The notes under the pieces were generated by a model. It saw nothing but the letters and a program-made list of their open reading frames with translations. It ran no database searches and was not told the DNA's origin. Shown piece after piece: positions 38,801 to 50,800 of a stretch of DNA of 64,000 nucleotides. Source of the stretch: Ascaphus truei (lineage: Eukaryota > Chordata > Amphibia > Anura > Ascaphidae); NCBI GenBank assembly GCA_036426205.1, contig CM071574.1, forward strand, positions 16,086,698-16,150,697. Direction: 5' to 3'. Each line of letters opens with the position of its first letter. The stretch's first letter is position 1. Position numbers and translations under genes: made by a program.

Positions 38801-41800
38801 CCCCCCAAAACGTCGCCCGGTATCCATGGCGGTTAGTTACAAACAACGAGTGATGAGGTGATCTACTAGTATTTCTACTCATTTTCTCTTTCATTTTAAA
38901 GTGCTAAAGAGATAAGATTCATTTTCCAACAATGTAGTTCTATACTCGGTCAATTGTTAGAAAAAGCAATTAGGAAACCAAAATACACAGACAAGGTACG
39001 GGAAGAAAGGAACGGAAGCACACCCGATAATACTAGTTAGTTCTAATGATTAATAGCACTGCTATTATGTAGTCTAAATGGCCATTCAACTCTGTTGGGA
39101 TAAAGTGAGTACAGTTCTAATACCCCCCAAAGTAAAAACATAGCTATAACTTTAGCATCGGATCTATGGATTAAAGTATGAAATAAGGAACCCCTTGCAG
39201 TATAAAGGAAGTAGAGGGTCTTTAGTAACAGGAGGGAAGGGCACTCCCAAACACGGGAGTCACAAAATATCACAACTACCGAGCTAATGTTCTTCTGCGT
39301 CTCCTTTACACCTTTCACTTCCGGGAGGGTCGGAAATCGCAGTTCCTGTCCAATCTGTCCTTGTATTATCTACAAAATCACGTGCAATGGAAACACAAAA
39401 AAAAAGGACGCACATTAAGCACATCAGACTTCCCATACATGGCTGCATGTATGATAACAAATAGGCTGGCGGTTTATGGCAGTACATAGAGTGATACGGT
39501 GTGTGTAGGGACTTTACTGCAGGAAGAATAAAACGCCTTTGTATATATCATTTTGGACATATTACTGTTGATACGTATAGTGCTGGAGTCACTGCAACAG
39601 GGGTGCCAACCCAGTCCCCAAGGGCCACAACAGGTGGTTTTCAGGATATCCCTGCTTCAGCACAAGTGGCTCAGTCAAAGAAGCTGAAGCATGGATATCC
39701 TGAAAACCTGACCTGTCGTGGCCCTGGAGGACGGGAGTTTCCCACCCCTGCATACAACCCACTCCTGAATTGAGAGGTAAGCGTACTCGCTAGTAAATTA
39801 AATGAAGATGCCTCTACTAATCCTTCTCTAGAGCAATAGAGGATGTCTTGGATCAAACTTTGCCTGCCGTGTGAAGTACAGATTGATTCAGAGGATTTCT
39901 AGGATGATCCTGTTTGTTTAAAAAAGAATGCTGTTACAAAGCATATATCACCAGTGGCGTAGACATATTTGTATTATATGAGATTTGGCAGGTTGGTTAT
40001 TCTTAGCTATAATAGAGTGCAGGAAGGTACCATATTAACTATATACAGTAATTTGTTAAGGGAAAACTAACCATTTGAAACCTTCCGGCTATCTAATGAT
40101 TTTAGATACAAGCTTGTAGGACCCATTTTGATCAATTTTTAAACATCAGAAAAAAACGCCCTGTTTACTGTGGATATTGATTTTAAGATATTAATAAGTC
40201 TAGGATATTATAAATTATGTGCTTCTCTTGTTTTATAAAAAAGATCTAATTTCTTATCACATAGACCAGGTGTGTCAACTCAAGTCCTCAAGACCCCACA
40301 GGTGGTTGTCAGGATATCCCATCTTTAGTCACATTTGGCTCTTAGCAGAGGCGTAGTTTGAAGACCTGAGCCTCTGCTGCGTCACTTGTTCTGAAACCTA
40401 ACTGTTGGGGGTGGGGGGAGGGGGAGGGAGGAACTTGAAGTTAGCACCCCTAACATGAGCAACAGTCTGTAAACCTGCATAAAACACTATATACTGTAAT
40501 GTATTCAGCTTTTTTTACTCTGAATATTAGTAGAAATCAAATTATTAGTTAGTACACAGTATAAATGTTATGCTTTAAAATACAATATTCCAGGATTTAG
40601 CTATCTTTTTTATGGCAAAATCTTGATAGCGATATTAATATGCTTGTAAAAAATGCAGGGTAGAAATTGACATTTGGGTTATATTAGAGAGAAAACAAAC
40701 CCCAAACAATCATTTCTCTTACTATATATCAATAAAATGTTTTAGCAGCGGAATTTGCAAAAGAAATGTTGTTTATATGCTCTGTTTTGGAAGAGGATTG
40801 AATGCCTAAAGGGGGGAATATATTGCCTAGTCGCAGTTATAAATTGGTAGTTATTATTTGATTAGCCTTTCTAATTTCCATAGTCATTGTTAGCTCAGGC
40901 AAGAGGATTTGAGAGTTATAGGCATCTGAGAATTTAAAGTCTTTTCCTCTTACTGCTAATGGCATCCTGTGTTCTCTTAATTCTTTCCATCTCAGGGGTC
41001 TGCCCAATGCTGTTCCGTTCAAACTTCTTCTTTGTACAAAATCTTAATGTTTCGGAATCAAGGTGACAGGTTAAACAATGAGAGCTTTGCTGTTATCGTA
41101 CAGTGCATGTGTTTTGAATAGAAGTGCTTCCATAACAGTAGTGCCATGTTTACTAAGCGGTGCGATTCCATAAGACACTTCTAGTGCCACAAAACCCCTA
41201 ATTCTTTTGAATACTGGAGCACTGCTTAGTAAATAGGGGCGTATGCCTTTTATTTGCTGCTTTCGTCAACCCATTCAGCCAAGAGGGGCCTGAAGTTGCA
41301 GTTCTTCTCAGGCACGAATGTGTGTATTACGTTGGTTCCTGTGTGGTTAACAACTGTGCATGTGGACAATTCAAACAAACAGCAAACATGCAGCATTAAA
41401 CTAAGACCACATTACCAGCAACTCACAGATAACTGAAGCAACCTACACACTGACAAAGACAGATGAGACGACTCACAATTTTGATCAGACATCACAAAAG
41501 TTTGTAGCGCTATTGCCTAACTAAATCCCATAGTGTAAAGTGTATGGTGTAAAGAAACCCTGCAGGACTATATAACCAGTAAAAGCACCAGCTGGTACAT
41601 AAGTGGCAGTTATGTTAGTTTGCTTTTTAAAGATGCTACGTTAGAAATGCACATATGCTCCTTCTCAATTTGTATTATTCGGGTCTTAGAGATTCAAAAA
41701 CAAATGTTTAAAATGATATACCGGCTGAAATCTTTTGATTTTCCTTAACACGCAGTAATTTCCTGGCGTGTCTTTACCACTGTAACTTTTCCTTTACTGA

Positions 41801-44800
41801 TATTATGTTCACATGTAGCTGAAGCTATAAAAAGAGTAGAAAATGTGGCGTTAATTTATCAGGAAACAAACATTTGTCCTTGAGACAAGTCAGCCTAATG
41901 AGATGTGACCTTGTTCTCTTTGTTGATGATCAAAATCACAACACTGAAAAATGTACAACACAATGACCAAAGATCTCCATGGAGGAAAATACTTCATATC
42001 AATAGGAACAATGAACATTTACAATAGTTACATGATGAGTTTGAAAACGTTCAACAAATGCTAACAACCTATGCTAATTTAGACGACAGATACTTTATCC
42101 TATATCTATACTTACAGTATATTGATGAGAGATTAAAATTATTAAGTAACGTTTTCCTATTAAAAAAAGAGACCATTTTCCTATGCATTCCCTAAATCCT
42201 GCATGAACCTCTTTTTAGTGTCAGATGAGTCTCACGACACACTCTTTTGCATTGCTGGCCCCTTTGATATGGATAGGGGTTAGCAAACAACAGACTTTCA
42301 CTCTTCAGACTTCAGACTTGTGATGTCTCTACACAACAGGAATTCAGATGAAATGTTTATGGGACTTACAGTGCTGAAGTTCTTCTGATTCTCACGGACA
42401 CGCAGCATCTCTGGTGTGTCTAATACGGCCACGTAATAGGACATGGTCCTTTCTGCTTCCTCTTTGTATTTTTTCTGTTGTGATTTAATACAGAGAGTTA
42501 TTCTGCATATTTACCCATACAGTAATATCCTTAAAGCAGGGCCTTCCTCACCTATCGCACTGTATACTATCTGTATATTTTTTTTAATTATGTTTTATTG
42601 TTTTTTGCTGTCATAGCCCAGTCCTTCTGCACTGTAGAATTATTGCTGCCTTTATACAAGTTATATTATAACTGTAATAATTTGTAAAACACACATTATA
42701 GCTTGTATCCATTTATCAGCATTGTGCAGGGATGGTCAGAATGATGTTCTTTCATTAGAATATAACATCTAAGGGAGATGCGTTAATGCAATTTGGGGGG
42801 CAATATTAGGACAAGAGAGAAACAATTTCATTTTGAGGCTCATAACGAAAGGGTTAAAACAAGTTGAAGGAAAGTAGATCAGCACAATCTGGAAACAATG
42901 TAATATGGAGATCATTTCATGCTACACCATAAAGATTACATGTAATGCAGAAACACATTTATGTTAGAGGTCTTAAGTAATGTAATTGAAGCTGGGAATG
43001 TGGCGTGCAGGGTGCTTCACTGCGTACTGTATAACAGTGCCAGTATGACATTTTTCTGCCAAACGTATTAGTCCCACTGAATAGTGCAGTATATAACTGA
43101 AGAGCAAGTGTAATAAAATGTGTATATGATCTGGCTCACTACTTCATTTCCTGTCTTGTTTTTTAAATTACCAAAGGCACTACAGGCAGTCCTCGGTTAC
43201 CAACGGAATCCGTTCTGGAAGTAGCGTTGGATAGTGAAATCATTGTAAAGTGAGTCCATGTTAATCAGTGGCGGTGAGTGTTGGATAACGCCCAGGGGGT
43301 TCATTGTAAAGCGTTGGAAATGCCATTCGTGTAAATGAGAACATTGGTCAGTAGTACTACCTGTATTTTCATGTTCTTTCGCAGTGGATTTTTATGATTT
43401 TAGAGCAGCAGATCTAAATGATTATCACTTATTTAATGTTATTTAGAACCAACTTATAAAGGCTTTGGAAAGTATTATCACCTGCTGGAAAGGTTTCTGA
43501 CTTGCTGAGCATGGATAATCTCTGGAGTATCCCACAACGATGTGTAGTTGGCCATATCCATTTCTGCAGAATGCTTGTATTTTCACCTGTAGGAAACAAG
43601 ATGGCATGTCAATGTCTCACACTGTAAAGCCAATGCAAAAAACCCTGTTTTGATCAGATGAACTCACCTGACTGGCAATATCAGTCGTCATTCTTTGCTC
43701 TCATAAAGTCTGGAGTTTCCAAGCCCATAGGGACATACCTCTTCCTTTGATTTCCGACTCTAGTGTTTTCTTATTCTTTCTGTTACATAAGAGAGATCAC
43801 AGCGACATGCTGTAGGTGCGGTCATGTTCTGCTGCCCCTCCCCCTTACCCCCTCCCCCCCCCAAATCTCACTTACTGGGAAACAGACTCACCGACCCAAA
43901 CTTTAATAAAACGATAGAAGTTAATTCCATTCATTTTTGGGAAAGAGTCACTTTATCTTTCTCATATGGGTCCTTACACTGTGGTATAACAAACCACAGT
44001 AACTTTCTAATTCACGTTAATTAAACTTATCTGTAACTGTAATTTAAGCTATTGTTCACAACAGACAGAAGTGAAATCACTTATTGATATTTTGTGGGTA
44101 TTATTATTATCACGGGCGCAGCTACTGTACATCTATATTTAAATGAAACATGATATCACATTTTGGATAGTTTTTATGTGAAGGAAAGAGGGGAAAAAAC
44201 AGGAAATACTATAATTTATGAAACCTATGAAATTGCATGTGGGACTGAAATGCACAGATAGTCATGTACATATTGGGTTACAATTATTCCTTATGCCAGG
44301 TTTTTCTCTGCCAGATGCTCCTGTACCCTGAAGTGCTGTGACCTCTTGCCGGGGTGGCCGAGGCTCTGACTCCTCCGGCTCCCGGCACAGAGAAGAGAAA
44401 GAGCCTCTGCATCTTCTGAAAGCGCGGGATGGGCCCACTGAGCAGCTGACATGTTTGAGGTGTGTGAGAAGGTTGCAGGGAAGAGGGGAGGAGTGAGGCC
44501 TATGTGTGGGCAGAGGTGGAGGAGAGTGCTTTGTGTGGGTAGGGGAAAGATGTGTGGGTGTCAGTAGGAGATAATGGGGGTGAATGTAGGATTGAGAAGG
44601 GGGTGAGAGCTGTGTGAAGAGGGGGACTAAATGTGCATGTGGAAAAGGGGGGGAGTGGCTGAGGGTTGCTGAGTGTTGGGAGTGGGTGCGGGTATGTTTG
44701 TGTGAGCGAGGAGGGGCTGAGTGTGTGGAGTGGGTGCGGGTATGTTCGTGTGAGCGAGGAGGGGCTGAGTGTTGGGAGTGGTGTGGGTATTTGTGTTGTG

Positions 44801-47800
44801 TGAGCGAGGAGGGGCTAAGTGTTGGGAGTGGGTGCGGGTATTTCGTGTGAGCAAGGAGGGGCTGAGTGTTGGGAGTGGGTGCGGGTATGTTCGTGTGAGC
44901 GAGGAGAGTCTGAGTGTTGGGAGTGGGTGCGGGTTATGTTCGTGTGAGCGAGGAGGAGCTGAGTGTTGGGAGGTGGGTGCGGGTATTGTTTGTGAGCGAG
45001 GAGGGGCTGAGTGTTGGGAGTGGGTGCGGGTATGTTCGTGTGCGCGAGGAGGGGCTGGTGTTGGGAGTGGGTGCGGGTATGTTCGTGTGAGTGAGGAGGG
45101 GCTGAGTGTTGGAAGTGGGTACGGGTATGTTTGTGTGAGCGAGGAGGGGCTGAGTGTTGGGAGTGGGTGCGGGTATGTTCGTGTGAGCGAGGAGGGGCTG
45201 AGTGTTGGAGTGGGTGCGGGTGTGTGTGAGCGAGGAGGGCGGAGTGGTTGGGAGTGGGTGCGGGTATGTTCGTGTGAGCGAGGAGGGGCTGAATTTGGAG
45301 GGAGTGGGCGGGTATGGTGTGTGAGCGAGGAGGGGCTGAGTGTTGGGAGTGGGGGTGTGGGTATGTTTGTGTGAGCGAGGAGGGGCTGAGTGTTGGGAGT
45401 GGTGGGGTATGTTGTGGTTGGAGCGAGAGGGAGGCTGAGTGTTGGGAGTGGGTGCGGGTATGTTCGTGTGAGCGAGGAGGGCTGAGTGTTGGGAGTGGGT
45501 GCGGGTATGTTCGGTGATGAGGAGGGGCTGATGTGTTGGGAGTGGGTGCGGGTATGTTCGTGTGAGCGAGGAGAGGGCTGAGTGTTGGGAGTGGGTGCGG
45601 GTATGTTCGTGTGAGCGAGGAGGGGCTGAGTGTTGGGAGTGGGTGCGGGTATGTTCGTGTGAGCGAGGAGGGGCTAAGTGTTGGGAGTGGGTGCGGGTAT
45701 GTTCGTGTGAGCGAAGAGGGGTTGAGTGAGGTCTGATAAGCAGGAGTGCCCTGAGATTTTCCTTCATGGTTGCCCCTGCTCAAAAAAGGTTGTGAGCCAT
45801 TGCCTTATGCAATACTTAAGAAAATAGTGTTTACTTTTTAGCCAAATATAGTACTACAATGTATGCAGCACTGTACAGTATACTATTTTTTTCATACACA
45901 AGTCCTTGCCCAATAGAATTTGCATTGGAAGGTTCCTCTGATACTAAGAGATAAAGTGACCAACGAGGGTTGCAAATTGTCACTAAAAGGTCACTCAAAA
46001 CTTGTTCCAAAGGCAACATAGCTGTAAATGAATCAGAGCTCCCTCAGTACAGCTCAAACGGTCTCTATTGTGACTGGATGTTAGAATTAATAGCTTCATA
46101 TTTATACACTACCATTCCTGAAGGACAGTGTTAGTGACTGGGCATTTCATTGCAACATCTACACTGCGAATGAGGGTGGGGATTATGAGAATCTGAAGGA
46201 AATTTAAGAATAATTATTTGAAAGTGGAAATCAATGAATTTCTTTGGGTAAAATGATCATACCTCACTTAAGATCTGAGTTGCATTTTTTGCCCTTAGAA
46301 GCTCAGGAGTCTCTTCCAGCACCGTGAGACCTTTACCTCTGATGGTCTCTTCGAGATCCCTCCTGTACTCTTTCTAAAGAGCAAGAGACAAGAGAACTTT
46401 TTAGGCAGGAAACAAAAAGGTCCAACATTTTCTGCAGGATAACCAATAGAGATGGGCGAATTATTCGGCAAAATTTGGTTTCGCTGCGAAAACAGCATTT
46501 TAAAACATTTTAATATTAAAAAATGGAAGAGTATTGGAAAATGTAAAAAAAAAAATCGATTAGACAATAAGTCACAAATTAAAAAAAAAAAACATGAATT
46601 TAATTCAGCAACTTTTGCCCATCTCTACAAAAAACAAGGCTCACATTTAATACATATAAAATGATATAATGAGACGGTTATGTAGGTTACAAACAAAACA
46701 GAAACATGTTATGTATATTATTTTCATAAACAGATTGTTATAAGAGAGTATGACGAAGATTATGTACACACACACATTAATTGGCACTTTACAAAAAAGC
46801 ACATTTAATAGTTTTAACGTGTAGTTAAAAGTACAGCACTAAATGATTGCACGAAAAGACAAACACATATTAAAACTGACACAACACAAGACAGCAACAT
46901 AAACAAAGGGGATATAGTGGATAATATATTAGTCTAGTTATTGTAATTGATTGCAGAAATGAAATGCAGAGCAGATGCTACCTCGCTTCCTATTTTGGTA
47001 GCATATCTGACATGTAACATTGCTGGCGTAACCTCCAAACCAGTAAGGTTTCTGCCTTTAATAGACTCTTCAAAGTCCTTCTTATATTCTTTCTAATAAA
47101 GGAAGGAAGAAAATGATCTCATACACGTATTATATTAACATGTAATTCTTTCAATGCTTCAGTGCCAAAGGGACAACACAAGAACACTCTATGTACAGTA
47201 CCAATGCACTATGCACCAATACAGTATGTATCAATGCACTATGCACCAATACAGTATGTATCAATGCACTATGCACCAATACAGTATGTACCAATGCACT
47301 ATGCACCAATACAGTATGCACCAATACAGTATGTACCAATGCACTATGTACCAATGCACTATGTACCAATGCACCATGCACCAATACAGTATGTACCAAT
47401 GCACTATGCACCGATACAGTATGTACCAATGCACTATGCACCGATACAGTATGTACCAATGCACTATGCACTGATACAGTATGTACCAATGCACTATGCA
47501 CCGATACAGTATGTACAAGCACTATGCACCGATACAGTATGTACCAATGCAATGCATATGACCATGCACCGATACAAGTATGTACCAATGCAACCATGCC
47601 CGCCACCCAAAAAAAACCCGATACAGTATGTCCCAATGACCATGCAACCGATTACAGTATGTACCAATGCACTATGCACTATGCACCATGCACCGATACA
47701 ATATGTACCAATGCACCATGCACCGATACAGTATGTACCAATGCACCATGCACCGATACAGTATGTACCAATGCACTATGCACCGATACAGTATGTACCA

Positions 47801-50800
47801 ATGCAGTATGTACCAATGCACTATGCACCGATACAGTATGTACCAATGCACTATGCACCGATACAGTATGTACCAATGCACTATGCACCAATACAGTATG
47901 TGTCTTTTCAGCACTAAGATCTTTTCTTGGAACAGTATATGTAGTATCACCAATGCAGGTATTGCTACTAGAGTTTATATTCATAATTGCAGTTTGGGGA
48001 AATACATTTATACATTCAAAGAAATCTAAAGATAAATAGTACAATTAATTTCTTATACAAGCATGTTTCAACTTGTATAAGTAATTTTTTTGTGACAAAA
48101 CAATATCAACTTCAAGCCTCCGAGCTTGAAGGATAGTGACAGATCGATAAAAAATACGGGGACACCATTAACAAACATGGACCCAACCACTGCCCTCTGA
48201 ATTTCACACTGAAAATATGTACTTTTCTAGCAGATAAGACCATCTTTGATCTGTCATTACGGTGCTACAAAGCTAATTAACTAGTACACAATTAAACGAA
48301 TAATAAAGATACATCTCTCATGGTGACAGTCTTAAGCAAGTATTGTAATAATATATACAGTAGATTTAAATATGTACAATTATATGGAGATCCATCAAAC
48401 TAAACGTTCTGTATATGCTAAAGAAACTGTACAAAGATGTATTCAGATAGTTTTTTTATATATATATATATATATTTAAAAAAAAAATATATATATATAT
48501 TTGTACCATACAGTACATTTACAGTACTTTTGAGTGTAACGCCTTTAATAATCCAGAGGGCTGCAGTGATTGAGGGTCTTTTGTAAGATGCTAAAAAAAA
48601 AAACAAGTGCCACAAACTACTTAAAATTTGCCCAAAAAGTTGCAGACTTTTTCCGTTTTTTTGGCAACTTTCAAAATTTGGTTCTTTGTTTCTTTTGCCA
48701 TGGATTTCCTAAAGCCACTGGCAAAAAAAACCAAATGCACCACAATTTTGCTTTTGTTACATGAGAAAAACTGTAAACAAACATTCACAACTTCTTTACA
48801 AATTGACTCAAATATCTGCAACGCGGACGCGGCCCTTTTGAGTAATAAAAAGGTCTTAAACAAAGTCATATATGTTTTACCTTCAGTATCTTCAATTCTT
48901 CCTATTCCCTACTTTGTGATGACTCACCTCACTTTGCATATGCTGGGACTCCATAGCTGTGACATAGGTTGGGGTTTCAAAGTCCAGCATGGCTTTACCC
49001 CTTTCCTTTTCATACTTTTCCTTGTATTTCACCTATTTGTAGTTAAATAGAAATAGCCGTGTTAGTCCAGCTGCGATGGTGCAGAGTAAATGAGTACTTC
49101 AGGATTTTTATTTGGACTAAATTGATGTTTTAGGACAAGCTTTGGAGACCTGCTCTCTTCCTCAGGTCAGCGATGAATACGTCGAACTCTCGAAAGCTTG
49201 TCCAAAAATATCAATTGTTAGTCCAGAATAAAGAGGTGTCACCTAATACTGCAGTATTAATTTATAGGAAACATTTCAGAAAGAAATTAAAACGTTATTC
49301 CATGATTCCAATAATAATGACAATACTGTATTTCAAACAACGTTTGTAATTTCTCCGCTAGAATATTGTTCTCCACTGTTATTGTACACAGCAGGTACAG
49401 TATGTAACAACCAGACAATACACAATTTATGTTTATAACACATTCTTTGCATGATCATTTCCAGTTTGTCTTTGTAGGTGGAATGAAATTAGATACCAAG
49501 AGAAAAGAAAAATCCAGGCGTAATTAATGTTAGCATTCTGATGTCTACAGTATAGTTACACAATGAGACAGCAACAGTGTCTTGCAAGTACGTCAAGCGG
49601 TTTGTTAACTAAAGTCTGGTTCGGCCTGCGGTTCTACCTGAATGTGTTAGTTCCATCCTGATCAAATGATTTCTCTCACACACAAGTTATCCATTTTTCT
49701 TTTAAAAGCCGCAGTTCAAGTGTTTAGTAATTATTTTTGAAAGAAAAGTGCTTTTCCTGGGTACTCCTTCCAGATATGCTGTATCACACAATATACAGCA
49801 AAGGCTGGTGCTAATTTCTCTATGGTAGAAGTCAGAAGCAGGGAAGAAGACTGGGTTACAGCTGACTTATTCCCAAAAGGATTTATTTTGCCGCAGTAAA
49901 TTGCTAAATAAATCCTGTTGAGGAAAAGACCAGCGCGACCCACTATTCTTCACTGCTTGTCATCCTTTATTTCCACCTGAAAAGGAAAGCATTGTAGAAT
50001 ATCACTTCAGACCTTACTGCAAAGTTTCTCATCATTGCTGCAGTCAAATATAAACACATCTCCTTTAGGAAAGACCGGCATTACATAATCGGTGATGTGA
50101 GCTGGTGATGGGCACCGCCATCCCTGTGCTTTTTTAGAGATCCATTTTTTGTTGCCACCATTTTGTTACCTCAGGAGGAGCATGTAGTACATTGCAAAGC
50201 AGGCGACTGTTTCCTATCCCCATTAAACCTGAACTTGCATGGAGCATTGCGAGGTCTGAATCTTGTGCAACTCTTTTACTGCAGGAGGAACTTGCAATGT
50301 CTTTCCTGCAGTGCAACACTTGTTATGTATATAACCACTAATATTAGTCTGAGTTTCAAGAAGCAATTCAAGCCGTTTTGTATTTTCTTATTTTTTTTTA
50401 CATAGGGTTGAAGCAGGGGGTCTCCAAAGTTGAACCCCATAAAGCTTCAGCTCTGGGAGCCCCCTGGTCCGAGATACAAACCAGGGGTGCCGGTATCTGG
50501 GCAAAGTTTAAAGCCCCTGAACCTGATGATGTCATGGCTTCCTATTGGTTCGCAGAGTGCGGGGAGCTTTGAAAATCCACCATTACGTGAACCATGGTGG
50601 CCGATCAGCCAATTGGCACTCCCTACGGAGATCTGCATCTCTGAAAGCAGGGGGTCCCCAGAACTTGAATGAATGGGGGTTCGGTTCCAGAGACCCCCTG
50701 CTACAATCCTATATTAAAAATAAAACAAAATTGACAACAAATCGCATGCTTGCATTGCCTCTTTAATATGGAGAGTAGAACCTATGCATCTGTTCATTAA

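Larger units (their letters stand above)
37324..43840 (+). repeat. Direct copy of NEB segment B (17627-24220)
   Basis: The copy starts at TATTATGATAAGAAGAT, matching 17628 onward, and carries the same MITEs, the CAGTGGCG element, the TA-flanked element and six module exons in gene orientation. It is slightly shorter than its source because losses outnumber insertions. At its right end it runs through CTGCCCCTCCCCC directly into segment C, which shows what the true B-to-C junction looks like. Confidence 0.9.
24222..43843. repeat. Rearranged block: inverted C copy plus direct B copy, probable assembly artefact
   Basis: From about 24222 to 37322 the sequence is the reverse complement of about 43845-57065. 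From about 37324 to 43840 it repeats 17627-24220 in direct orientation. Relative to the outer copies, both parts differ mainly by one-base insertions and losses, frequent in homopolymers and equally common in exons. For example, the exon copy at 26573-26680 has lost one A from each of three AAAA runs. That pattern is typical of uncorrected long-read data. A genuine duplication would be expected to show substitutions at least as often as indels. No new gene is contained. Confidence 0.88.

Noticed and set aside
24222..43843. Interpretation as a natural nebulin segmental duplication like the human triplicated NEB region
   Set aside because: The human case has intact tandem, same-orientation copies. 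Here half is inverted, the copies are frame-broken by homopolymer indels, and introns and exons are equally damaged.
47196..47904. Possible CRISPR-like array
   Set aside because: Units are directly adjacent with no unique spacers, and the DNA is a vertebrate intron.
49955..49982. Possible NEB exon reading VEIKDDKQ after a good acceptor
   Set aside because: A stop follows immediately and there is no module pattern or donor; the frame needed by neighbouring exons is already continuous without it.
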